Source: Obelidium mucronatum
Lineage: Eukaryota; Chytridiomycota; Chytridiomycetes; Chytridiales; Chytriomycetaceae
DNA: 64,000 nucleotides
Direction of reading: 5' to 3'
Assembly: GCA_025765595.1 (NCBI GenBank)
Contig: JAIVFH010000150.1
Span: 1 to 64,000 of the forward strand
Of this stretch, positions 24,103 to 33,650 are shown piece by piece. Position numbers and translations under genes: made by a program. Position 1 is the first letter of the stretch. Every line of letters starts with the position of its first letter. The notes below the pieces were generated by a model, which saw only the letters and a program-made list of their open reading frames with translations, was not told the origin of the DNA and did not search any database.

Positions 24103-24582
24103 TCATTTCTTCTTGTTTCTACTGATATCGCGATGATCCAAAACAACTTGGACATCTTTATCCCACGTCCACACCGCCAACCTTTCACAGATTGCAACAC
24201 TGCGATGTCTTCCCATTTCGCAACAAACTGCCACATGAATGGGTCCATTTTCAATGTCTAATGCCCTTACTATCACCTCGACAGCATGTGTGAAAAAAAC
24301 TTGAACCTCCGGGATGGCAAAGAAACTTTCCTGAAGCGACTTGTTCTGCCCAGTGCATTTTAGTCGTATATTTTTTGGTGGATTTGGCAGTGTTCGAGCA
24401 TTGAAGTGGAGTGATGCAGATGATGATTCAGACGGAGGAGGTGTCACCGCAAGAGGTCCAAAGCGGTGTCCAAAAGATTGTATCTTGAGGATTCTCGATT
24501 TACTTTGGAACGGAAAAGAGTTGTTTGATACGTGGTTGCGATTCAGTGGAATTGGGGGAAGGTCATCTTCAGAGTCAGACAT
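24103..24582 (-). CDS. RapZ C-terminal-domain-like protein
   Basis: The 159-aa protein, starting at the ATG at 24582, matches the C-terminal domain of the RapZ/YvcJ family and lacks the N-terminal kinase-like P-loop domain. Visible family blocks are 'KIQSFGHRFG', 'NARTLPNPP', 'TGQNKSLQE', 'IHVAVCCEMGRHRSV' and 'VQVVLDHRD'. In bacteria the glycine-rich block reads GCTGG before the HRSV; here Cys-Glu-Met-Gly precedes the conserved Arg-His-Arg-Ser-Val. In bacteria this domain binds RNA and small ligands; its role in fungi is not clear from sequence. The gene ends close to the tRNA and begins 31 bp after the prephenate dehydratase stop. Confidence 0.75.
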   Translation of the reverse strand: MSDSEDDLPPIPLNRNHVSNNSFPFQSKSRILKIQSFGHRFGPLAVTPPPSESSSASLHFNARTLPNPPKNIRLKCTGQNKSLQESFFAIPEVQVFFTHAVEVIVRALDIENGPIHVAVCCEMGRHRSVAICERLAVWTWDKDVQVVLDHRDISRNKKK

Positions 24583-24613
24583 GTGGATAAGTTTCTTAAC
24601 AATTAACATCGTT

Positions 24614-25690
24614 TCATTGCAACTGCCTCACATCAGCAAATGAGCCAAACACGATTATGCTTTGACAAATCGTCTGTAACTCTGCCAGAGCCTCCCGTAC
24701 ATTGCAATCTTCAATATGACCCACCACTTCGACGAAAAAGAAATAATTCCAAAGCGCAACTTTGCTGGGCCGAGAATCCACTTTAATCAAGTCTATGCCG
24801 TTCTTTTCTAGAGCTTGAAACGCGGCCGTAAGGGAACCAGACTGGCGATTGTCGATGGTCAATCCTAGAATTGTCTTATTCCTTTGTTCGTCACGTCGTC
24901 CCGTATGGTTTCCAAAAATTAAAAAACGCGTTGTATTATCTATGAGAGATATTAAGTAAGGTTTGTTAGGGATTATTGAGAAAGCAAAACGCACTTTTCA
25001 TGTCCTCGATATTTCGCTCCAACAAGTTTAAGGAATACAAATCAGCACATAGCTCTCCAGCAATCGCTGCAGCTCCCAATTCTTTTGATGCAAGTTGAGC
25101 CGCTGCACTATTGCTTGGTACTGCAATTCTTTCGACTCCTTTCAAGTGGACAGCACACCAGCTCGCTGTCTGCCCCAGAGACTAGTTTTTGACAAAATAA
25201 AAACAAGACGTCAAGCTATCGAGTAAATCATGGATATGTATTATATTACCTGTATGTGACTGTAAACTCTTTTGATTTTAGACTTGCTTGATTCTTTACT
25301 CAACAAGCAGTGGTGGATTGGAAGATACTGTTCAGCAATAATCTGCACACTTCCTGGATATTCGGCAGCTAACTTTAACAACGCATCGAACGTTGCATCG
25401 ACATTGCCCCTATTTTTTTTTTTTTTTTGGCAGTTGACGTCAACCCCACGCAGCCACGTTGTCAAAAGATGATAAGATAGCAGCCAATACATTGTAGAAT
25501 TCTCGACAGGAACGACTCCAAACTCGACAGATTTCGATGCAACCGCTTCAATAACATCGCCAATTGTTGCCTTATCAAGGCACTCGGCAGTGTTGCCAAA
25601 GCGATCTGTGGCGACTTGAGAAGTGTATGAGCCAGAAGGGCCCAAGAATGCAACACGACTCTTGATCAAAGGTTCATCAACGTTGGTCAT
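24614..25690 (-). CDS. PHA2: Prephenate dehydratase (monofunctional)
   Basis: This enzyme converts prephenate to phenylpyruvate in phenylalanine synthesis. Four exons (25690-25491, 25409-25250, 25182 to about 24995, 24939-24614) give about 290 aa. Marks are 'VAFLGPSGSYTSQVA' at the start, 'GVVPVENSTMGNVDAT' across the first intron, 'EQYLPIHHCLLS', and 'GVERIAVPSNSAAA'. A C-terminal ACT-type regulatory domain follows, with 'SGSLTAAFQALEKNGIDLIKV', 'SRPSK' and 'YFFFVEVVGH'. ACT domains of this family bind phenylalanine for feedback control. Introns fall at the same codons and phases as in the fused paralogue at 41289-42705. Confidence 0.9.
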
Positions 25691-25745
25691 TCTAGGTTTT
25701 TAACAAACAGTGATTGTGTTTTGCGTTATCTTTTTTTTGTTTTGT

Positions 25746-26903
25746 TCAATTTCTCAAACACTCTTCACAAGCCGCTTCGCTCAAGTCCCATAGTTGTTTA
25801 GCGAGAGCTGTATCGGATCCTTTCGGGTGATAGTCTTCGGAAACAACACCGAAAGGAATAATGTACTTTCCCCGAATATCAGTCCGAGTTGTTGTTGCCG
25901 CAAACAAGGCAGAATAAGCTCCCTTTTCAACCGACAAGAGCTTCCCCATCGACAAGAGCGTGAAAAAAGATTTCGGGATCCATGAAGTAAGTAGCCACAA
26001 AATACTGAATAGTGGTGGGCGTAAAAGGTCGGAAGCAACTGCACCAGGATGAACTGCGTTCACAATAATTTTGGATCCATAGAGTTCATGAAGGCGGTTC
26101 GAAAAAAGGAGATTCGCGAGTTTTGATTGGCCGTAATAGTGGAAAGGGACAAAATCACAGCGTTTCTCCTTCAAGCTGTCAAAATCGATACCACATAAAG
26201 GGGCACGCCACGTAGCTGAAGAGGACAAAACAATTATCCGCGGTATTTCTGGAGACTGCAGAAGCACTGGGAGAAGTTGTTTGGTGAACATAAAGTGACC
26301 CAAGTGGTTTGTTGCAAACATATTCTCCCAACCGTCCTGCCACATATTTTTAACCGCCTTATCAAAGCCCAAGACAAATGATTTTTTTGCTTTTTACCTT
26401 TGAAAGAGAAAACGAGTCCTTTCCTAAATATCCATCACTCCGGCATTGTTTACCAGAATATCGATCCTGTCAAGCCGTTGAGCCAGTCCAACGGCAGCTT
26501 CCCTTGTCTGCTTCAAATCTGCCAAATCCACACGAAGAAATTCCACACTGATGGATCTGTTGGCTTTTTTTGCTTCCTTCTCGAGTTGAGAAATGGCCTC
26601 GTCAGCCCTTTCTTTTGATCGTGCTGCCAGAAACACTTTGGCGCCATTAAACGCCAAGTTCTTTACGATTTGGTATCCTATGCCGGTGTTTCCGCCAGTG
26701 ACAATGGCAGTTTTTCCTTTGAGAGACGGGATTGAAGTCAGGGAGAATGATGAAGGTAAATAAGTTGTAGTGGCCGAGGGACCCTTCCGAAAGTCGAGGG
26801 CGCTTGCTGCGAGCTTTGCTTTTGCTCTTGGTTGTTTGAGTCTAAATGCAACTGCTGCTACAAAGACAGCGGTGGCCAAAGAGGCTGCGATGGTGGAGTC
26901 CAT
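25746..26903 (-). CDS. Short-chain dehydrogenase/reductase, RDH/WWOX-like
   Basis: This is an NAD(P)-dependent oxidoreductase with an N-terminal hydrophobic segment (residues 5-22), suggesting membrane attachment. The first part has the cofactor motif 'TGGNTGIGYQIV', 'FLAARSKERADEAI' and 'ILVNNAGVM'. The second exon (26357-25746) has 'NHLGHFMFTKQLLPVL', 'IVLSSSATWRAP', the active-site 'YYGQSKLANLLFSNRL' and 'NAVHPGAVASDL'. Between 'NNAGVMDI' and 'KDSFSLSK' (about 26425-26435) the frame is off by one base, consistent with a missing T in ATTT. An intron with donor GTAAAA follows. Substrate cannot be read from sequence; retinol-dehydrogenase-like enzymes are the nearest in style. Confidence 0.8.
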
Positions 26904-27318
26904 GTCTGATTGATGCAGTGTTTTTTCTTATATTATTATGTAAATAATTATAGATTGTCTTCTATCATCTTCTTTAAGCTCATAATCTACATTTATTATA
27001 GATAGTTTGCCGAGTCATAAGTCGCGTGAATGAACATTGAACAGAGTGTCAGGAACTTGGAATCCTCCTTTCGCTCTCGTCCAAACCACAGAAGACAACA
27101 ACGAGATAACAGTTCACAAGTTAAAATCATCGATCAACAAATGCAAGTCTTGATGGATCTCGCCTTTAATTTCATCAATTTGAAAAATCGGCTGAGAAAA
27201 GTTACAACTTACAAGCTTGAACTCATCAACTATGAAGGTCTTCGATCGCGCACGGAACGGACTCTATGACGCCAAAACTCAGGTGAACTTTAGAAGTTGT
27301 GAACACACCTCCCCGACA
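26904..27318. other. Divergent intergenic region with one unassigned small ORF
   Basis: An AT-rich promoter-like stretch lies between the SDR gene and the UNC93-like gene. A 79-codon plus-strand frame at 27030-27269 is basic and shows no recognisable family or clear splice link to the next gene. I do not call it a gene. Confidence 0.4.
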
Positions 27319-28041
27319 ATGACTTATCAGTCATCATCCATTCCTTTGGACTCTGCACAGGTCATCATTGTCGCTATTGTATGCTTCCTCTGTCCTGGCA
27401 TGTTCAATGCGTTAAACTCAATCCAAGGCGAAAGCAATGAAGTCGAACGTATCAAAAGCCTTCAGACTGCTGTCTTATACCTTGCCTTCTCGGTGTTCAG
27501 TTTATTGGCGGGTGGTCTCAACAACCTGGTTGGACCCCGGGCTCTGCTAGTATTTGCCGGATCAACTTATTCACTCTTTGTTGCGTCAAAGTTTGCGATT
27601 CATTTGCAAGACATGGCAGACAAAGTTACGAATCGGACGACCCGAATTGATTTCCTGGAGACCGCGAATCCAATGTGGCCATTATGGATCTTGGGACTCG
27701 GTCTCTACATGTCTTATGGTGTCTATGATGCATTTTTTCAAGCCTACACTTACTGGCTTCTTGGTTCGCTTTCACATGACGCTGCAATTAATTCTCGATA
27801 TGCTGGATTTTATAAAGCCGTTCAGTCGCTGTTTGCTGCAATATCATGGGTGTTGGGAGATAAGACTCTTCACGCGTCTTTCCCAAATATATTCCCTTCA
27901 ATGAATATATCACCGATACAAATGTTTTTGATCACAATGACTCCCATGGTTGCATCTTGTTTCTGCTTTGCTGTTTTTGTAAAAAAGTTTGTCATTGATA
28001 TCGATGAAGAGGGGGAATGGGTGGAGTATGAGGAGGAGTAA
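27319..28041 (+). CDS. UNC93-like (MFS-type) membrane protein, internally shortened
   Basis: The 240-aa frame, if begun at the ATG at 27319, joins two parts of the fungal UNC93-like family. The N-terminal part has 'VCFLCPGMFNALNS' and 'LAGGLNNLVGPRALL'. It then passes after 'SKFAIHLQDMA' to what is normally the C-terminal part: 'YDAFFQAYTYWLLGSLSHD' and 'RYAGFYKAVQSLFAAISW'. Family members usually have about 450 residues and some 11 membrane helices, so the central helices are missing here. There is no stop or frame break at the join. Either this is a real short form or a deletion allele with doubtful transport ability. An upstream in-frame ATG at 27217 is possible. Confidence 0.6.
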   Translation: MTYQSSSIPLDSAQVIIVAIVCFLCPGMFNALNSIQGESNEVERIKSLQTAVLYLAFSVFSLLAGGLNNLVGPRALLVFAGSTYSLFVASKFAIHLQDMADKVTNRTTRIDFLETANPMWPLWILGLGLYMSYGVYDAFFQAYTYWLLGSLSHDAAINSRYAGFYKAVQSLFAAISWVLGDKTLHASFPNIFPSMNISPIQMFLITMTPMVASCFCFAVFVKKFVIDIDEEGEWVEYEEE

Positions 28042-28161
28042 GGGTAGACTTGTGTTCTCTTTTGTGTTTTCGATTTCGTTCTTCGTTTGTCTATATTGTT
28101 GTATGATTTGTATTCACATGTATTGTCTCCAGCATTCGTAAATAAATTAAAAAGTAGTAGT

Positions 28162-30632
28162 TCATGGTGGAGGCAACTCTTTTCGACAGACAGGGCACTG
28201 TTAAATTAAAGTTGATCAATAGACATCAGGACGTACAAAAAGGACACATAGAATCACCTCCATTTTCATTTCCATCCACCTCAGCAAACAATCCGAATGA
28301 AAAACGTGTAAACAAGGCGTCACCATGTACCTTTTCCTCTCAACAGCCAAGGCATTACCATTGAATCCGCTTGGTCTTCCTTTTTTACTGCTTTTACTTG
28401 ATTCCCTGCCATCTTCAACGAACAAATCGCTGAAACAGATGGAGCATTCCCTGGATTCCACGCGGACATATGAATCCCGTCGTCTTCCGAATCTTTTCAT
28501 CGGAGATGAATCTGGCGATGTGGCTGCGGATTCACGGCGACCAGGAAATACCGATGGCGGGCCAAACTCCAGAATTGGATGATAATCATATCGGGCGGGA
28601 TAAAGCTGTAATAAAAGAAGTGAGGTCATCGCGCTAATGCTTTGAGGATGGAATATTTACCAAATCGGGAATAAACGCGCGGGCGCCAATTCGATCCTGT
28701 ATGAATAAAACTGCAGTCTGGAAAAAAATCCAGGAAATAAGACTTGCAGCAAGCCAATAGTTTGGGCTATCCAGCAATAGCGTTGTTGTCAAGATATTTT
28801 TTGGACACGCCAGAAAGTAGATGGGCAGAATCAAGCGAGCTCCGGAATTCAATATTATATAATTTGGATGCAGAGCGTCAATCGTATTTCGATGAATATT
28901 CCTTTTGGAAACAAAAAACTGAAGTTCAGCCAGGATGCTCAATAAATTCAAGATGTCACAAACACAAAGATCTGAGGAACCCATAAAGAACTCATGACGA
29001 CTCCCGTCACTGTCGCAATAAAAGGAGACGATGACCCAAACTGGTAAAAGAAGAAGATACCGCCAATCAAATATGTGCAGAACCGCGAATAGAAAATCCC
29101 AATCCCAGAATCTGCACTATTTCCGGGACCTCTTGATTTGCACAGATCCAAAAGGTAACGGATGCCAAACACAGCAAATCCGAGAAACTTTATGAAGGAA
29201 GCGCCTGCAAATGCCAAGAATGCATCCCCACCAAGAACGCCGCCAAGAATAAAGTGCAGCATAGCTAGGTATGCATCATAACAAATCATGATTACGATTG
29301 TGGTTTGGGAGACTTTGGATCGTTTGCTGGGCGTGCTTGAATATGCCATTTGAGTGAAGAGGGCATAGAGCTCAACGCCAGATGATAGCCACACCAGGGC
29401 AGCGTAGTTTATCATTTTTCGCCGGTATATTTCAATTTTCGTCCCTATAGCTGTGGAAGTGAGGAGCAGCTGGCAATCGGGTGAGTGAATGCTGATATTT
29501 GTCATGATAGGGCCCGGCTGGACGTTTGATTCAGGAAGACCTCTGGTATCAATGAGTTCTATCTCCATAGAAAATTGGCATTCTTTCTCTTTAATTGTAG
29601 GTATCGTACCTTGCTCATATTCCTGAAGTTCGAATTGAGAGTACTTTTTGATGCTCCTCATTTGAAGAACCATGTTGAACCGACATTTGACATCAGACAC
29701 GAAAGCCGGAACTAATAACCGGGAAGTTTAGAACATTCCATGCCCAATTTTCTGGAGATACCAATGTCATCAGCATCTTCCATTTCTTCAGATATAAATC
29801 GCAGTCTTTCTAATGCCTTCTCGTAAAATGAAACAACAAGGCCTTTGGCCATAGTATATTCGTGCGGCGAAGGAATTATGGACAGAATTTTATCAAGGTT
29901 TGCTGTCGCTGAAGTGTTTCTGAAGAATAAGAAATCAGTTCCACGATCAAAAAGGAAGAAGCTGAAAAAATAGAGATAACGACACCCGTGTGCAATTCCC
30001 GTCAGATAAAGCCGCCCATTGTCAAGAATGTGAACTCCAGCCACCGAAACAGCGAGAACGCGCGACCTTCGTGCATTCAAAACCCGCCTTCCACTCGCAG
30101 CTACTTTGTACTCAATTCCCTGACCAGGAACTTTAATGCGTACGATTCCATCGACAAATGACGCTTTTTCATTGAAGCTGTGATCGTCAAACAGATGGAA
30201 TGATATTGCTCCTGGTGTCGACCAATCAAAACTGCCGCGGCGGAGTCCTGATTCGGCGGATATATTTTCAGTTTGAACGACGGGTGAGTATTTTCCTGGC
30301 GTTGCGTTTCATTTAGTTGGTGTTGACTTGAAATAGATAAGTTGACCAACCTTTGAATAATGCTGTTGTATTCATAAAGAAAGTCTTCTCTCCTGAATTA
30401 GATGCATCTTCAAAACGATGCTTCGTTTGCTGGTATGATTGGTTTCTGAGCTGTAGTGTCTGTGCTTCTAATTCCGACAGAGCAACTTCAACTGGGGTTG
30501 TTGTTGGACTCTTTGATGTATCAAACAGCTCCTGCAAGTGAAGCGCATCAAATTTACAAATATTGTTATTGGTTGGGGACAGACCAGTGCGAGGTACAGC
30601 ACCAAAAGAGCAAACACTGTTCTTGAAGACAT
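28162..30632 (-). CDS. TUL1: DSC E3 ubiquitin ligase subunit Tul1-like (RING, multi-pass)
   Basis: This membrane ubiquitin ligase acts in the Golgi/endosome. I chose the ATG at 30632 because it gives a signal sequence ('TVFALLVLYLAL') split by a 53-nt intron from the lumenal part. Exons read as 30632-30585, 30531-30351, 30295-29986, 29919-28966, 28918-28661, 28605-28258 and 28197-28162. A lumenal domain with 'ISAESGLRRGSFDW' is followed by several membrane helices. The C-terminal RING has 'CSICFSDLF', 'PCLHVFHSDCLLRW' and, in the tiny last exon, 'CPVCRKELPPP'. A one-base shift near 29720 (between 'CSKLPG' and 'VPAFVSDVKC') interrupts exon 4, probably a sequence error. Confidence 0.82.
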
Positions 30633-30699
30633 TTGGATGCATTACTCAAATAGAATAACGAATAATTGTATGCATATTATTGCATGCATTAAAAATATA

Positions 30700-31761
30700 T
30701 CAATATTTGTTCAACAAATCCACGACACCTGTGAAATTCTCCTTGATGGCCCAATGCATTGCGTATTCTCTACAGCTTTCTAAATCCACGCGTTTGTCTT
30801 TCAACAGTAATTCTACAGTACCTGTGTGACCATGTGCCGCTGCAGCCTTCAGAGCGAAGTTATTCTGCGCCGAAGGATCCACATTCCCATCTTTCAGCAA
30901 AAGTCTCACGACTTCAGTGTACCCGTGCCTCGAAGCCCATCGAATCGCGTAATTATCATCAGCAGATACGTCTACTTTCCCAGTTTTGAGCAAGAAATCC
31001 ACCACCTCAACATGTCCTTCTGCTGCAGCATGACGAATGGCACAATTATCTTTCATATCCACATTGACCAACTCCTTTTCAACCAAAAACTTGATAAATT
31101 CAAGGCGCGAATTCCACGCCGACCAAAGAAACAAGGAGCCTTGTGGATCTGGATCATATTCCTGGCTGGGGCGATCTCGCTCCTTCCCAAGATGTTTGTG
31201 GTTCAGGAGGAACCAGATCATACGCTCCCTATTCCGTTCCAGAGAATATTTCATATATGAAGAAAGTTTCATCCCTTCTAATGAAATGCGACCTGTTGCC
31301 ATTAGAGCTTCGGCTACCGCTGCATCTGCCTTCTCAAACGCCCACTCGATGGCCTTGTTATTCTGATCACACGGATTCACACGGGAATCTTCCAAGAGAC
31401 AATTGATGACGTCTACATGCCCTTCACGAGACGCCCCCACTATAGCTGCGTTGTGGTTATCTGCTGGATTGACTCGATCATCTTGCATCAACAAGCGCAC
31501 GATATCCAAATGCCCTTCCGTTGCTGCCCTTCGTATTGCCAAATTATTGGAAGCTGTAGGATCAAATCCAGCATCCAACAAGAGTTTAACTGCATCAGCA
31601 CCGAAGCCAACAGTACAGGCCCAGTCCAGTAATTGCAGCCGTGCCCCTTCTTCCAACTCTTCGAAACCAGCAAAAATTTGTTTAATGAAGACAAGGGCAC
31701 TTTTTGGACTGGTTGGACAGAGTCTCGGATACATGTACTTCGTTTGTTGGTGGTTCTGGAG
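30700..31761 (-). pseudogene. Ankyrin-repeat gene, 3' part (disrupted by retrotransposon)
   Basis: The frame encodes about ten ankyrin repeats, such as 'NNLAIRRAATEGHLDIVRLLM' (residue pattern typical of ANK) and 'DNYAIRWASRHGYTEVVRLLL'. Its start is missing: upstream codons up to 31860 belong to the retrotransposon terminal repeat. The matching 5' part lies at 37429-37677. Joining the two across the element through one shared ATA codon gives an uninterrupted frame of about 437 aa. Its paralogue is the intact gene at 39758-41218. This 3' part ends without the C2H2 finger found in the paralogue. Confidence 0.85.
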
Positions 31762-31807
31762 TATACCAATAAAATCACTAGGTTCAGTAATGTGAGAACC
31801 GACGCTC
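31762..31807. repeat. 46-bp terminal repeat, outer copy (B2)
   Basis: It is identical by eye to 32175-32220, beginning TATACCAATAAAATCACTAG and ending GACGCTC. It marks the 3' end of the element in coding direction. Confidence 0.9.
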
Positions 31808-32062
31808 CCGGGAGGGGTCCCCGCGGGAGCGTCGGCGGCCTGCACTGAACGGCAGCCCAAACTTTATTTCTCTTTGGTTTTTTTTTTTTTTTTTTTTTTT
31901 TTTGAATAAAGAATATGTTGTTGTTTGTCTATGGTTTGAGGTTGTTGTTGGTTGGTTGTGCGGGAACGTGTGGGTTGCCGCGAGAAAGGAAGTTTGGGTT
32001 GCCGTTGAGTGCAGGGCGGCGGAATAGGGTGGATGAGGGTGGGTCGCTCGAACGAGCTCCGT
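31808..32062. other. Unique spacer between terminal repeats A2 and B2
   Basis: The spacer contains a GC-rich inverted repeat near 31797-31835 (GACGCTCCCG against CGGGAGCGTC), a long T run at about 31877-31903 (a poly(A) on the coding strand) and Gly/Val-rich filler. I find no match to the element's coding part. It may be the 3' untranslated part of the element or the inside of a short non-autonomous relative. Confidence 0.5.
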
Positions 32063-32177
32063 GGTTTGGAAAAGGGAAAAGTGTCCTAAATTGGACACCA
32101 TACGGCTTGACAAGGCTTGCCTGGTGGGATCTCTCAATATATCGATCCCACACAGCTAACCCTTGAACGCGTATTAT
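32063..32177. repeat. 115-bp terminal repeat, internal copy (A2)
   Basis: It is identical by eye to 37314-37428, from GGTTTGGAAAAGGG to GAACGCGTATTAT. It overlaps the next repeat by the shared TAT at 32175-32177. Confidence 0.9.
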
Positions 32178-32220
32178 ACCAATAAAATCACTAGGTTCAG
32201 TAATGTGAGAACCGACGCTC
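32175..32220. repeat. 46-bp terminal repeat, internal copy (B1)
   Basis: This is the internal copy of the 46-bp repeat at 31762-31807. It abuts the 115-bp repeat, forming the joined B1-A2 block. Confidence 0.9.
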
Positions 32221-32278
32221 TGGGTCGGAGCCCTTACTAAGGCCATTACTGAATTGAGGGTTTTATTGGTGTTACGTG

Positions 32279-33650
32279 TTATTGAAAGTAGGAATATCGT
32301 GTGATATTCGTGAGCCATTCGTGGGCTGTGGTGATCGGGTTCTGCCCCTCGCCCACATGTGCGGCTGCTATCGCGAACTGGCTGTAGTGCCTGGCTGAGT
32401 CGGCTGTGCGCCAACCGCCGGCGGCCATGATTACCGCGTCGCTCTCGCGTTCGAGGGCGGCGGAGATGGCGTTTTCTACGCGGAAGCCGTATAGGGTTTC
32501 GCCGTTGAACATGTCAAGTTCTTTGAGGCAGTTCTGGAAGTCTCGGACAAACGCGTCCGAGTCCGCGTGTGGGCGTGGGTTTGTGGTCCCGTGACGCAAG
32601 TTGAAGAATACGAAAGGGCGGCCGAACGCGAGGTTTGCGTCGCAGAGGGCGCAGTCCCTGGTGTACAGGCGCAGCGCCTCCAGGCAGCTGGCGTCCTGGA
32701 TGGTGAAGCGGTCGGGGGTTTTGGCCGCCGCCGTCTTTCCCGTGATCATGGTGATCAGGACGCCTGAGCGGTCTGGTAGCCAGAGGAAGCAGGAGGTGCG
32801 AAGCCTGACCAGGTCGCCTGGGCGCCGGCCTGAGGCCTGGCACATGAGTAGGAAGCACCAGAATTGGCGCCAGCGTAGGCGGTCCCACGAGGGGGCGTCT
32901 GCGTTTGACCAGCGCGGTCTAACGAGGGTGAGGATGGAGCCCAGGTAGTGGGGGGGGACTGGGATGGCTTGGAGGGGCGTGACGCCGTGAGTGTCGGCCT
33001 CCTTGTTGAGTCTCTCGACGTGGTGGCGTACGAGTTTCGCGTCGGCTGGGTTGCCTGTGCCGGCGCGCGGGTCCCATGGGCCCGGGAGGCCTGCGTCGGC
33101 CATGCCGGAGCGGAGTTTGCTGGCGGCGGTCTGTATGGAGGACGGCGCGGCCTTGATGCGACAGACGGTGGGGTCGCATTCCTTGTTGACTCGGTTTCCG
33201 AGGCGGGCTGCGTTCTGTTTACCACAGGTGTCGCCGTGGTATTGGGTGCGGCCGTTGAGCTCCTTGGAGATCAAGTAGTCGACGACGTCGACGGGCGTGG
33301 CGTTGTAGATGGTCGCGGCGCCTGTCGCCATGAAGGATGTGAAGTGGTTGAGTTCGGCGGTGGCGGCCGTTGGGATGGTGGGTAGGGTTGCGTGCAGGGC
33401 TTGTCTGCGCGCAGCGATGTAGGGTTCGTTTACCTCCACGATGGGTATGTCGCCTACGTCCCTGACGAACCGGGCGCCGCACTGCATGCAGTAGCGAGCT
33501 GTGCGGGGGTTGTTGCGACCGCAGACGCGGCATCCAATGTCCCCGTCTGGTGGGAGGGCGCAACTAGCGCAGAGGATGGGGCCGCTGTTGGGCTGTAGGG
33601 GTATTGGCGTTAGTGGTGTGTCGTTTATTGGATGATAAAACACCAGAGGT
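32279..33650 (-). CDS. Tyrosine recombinase of the DIRS-like element
   Basis: It is expected to integrate the circular DNA copy. The frame is open much further upstream (to 34267) but overlaps the RT in another phase. I place the functional part from about 33650, next to the RT stop at 33625, where zinc-ribbon-like pairs occur ('CASC', 'CRVCG', 'CMQCG'). The core shows 'CQASGRRPGDLVRLR' (first catalytic Arg), 'LYGFRVENAISAAL' (second Arg block, without the usual His) and 'GGWRTADSARHYSQF' with the likely nucleophile Tyr. No ATG precedes the zinc ribbon, so expression may need frameshifting or reinitiation at the RT stop. Confidence 0.8.

Noticed and set aside
27030..27269. 79-codon plus-strand ORF upstream of the UNC93-like gene
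   Set aside because: No family features, no convincing splice link, and the region looks like a promoter.
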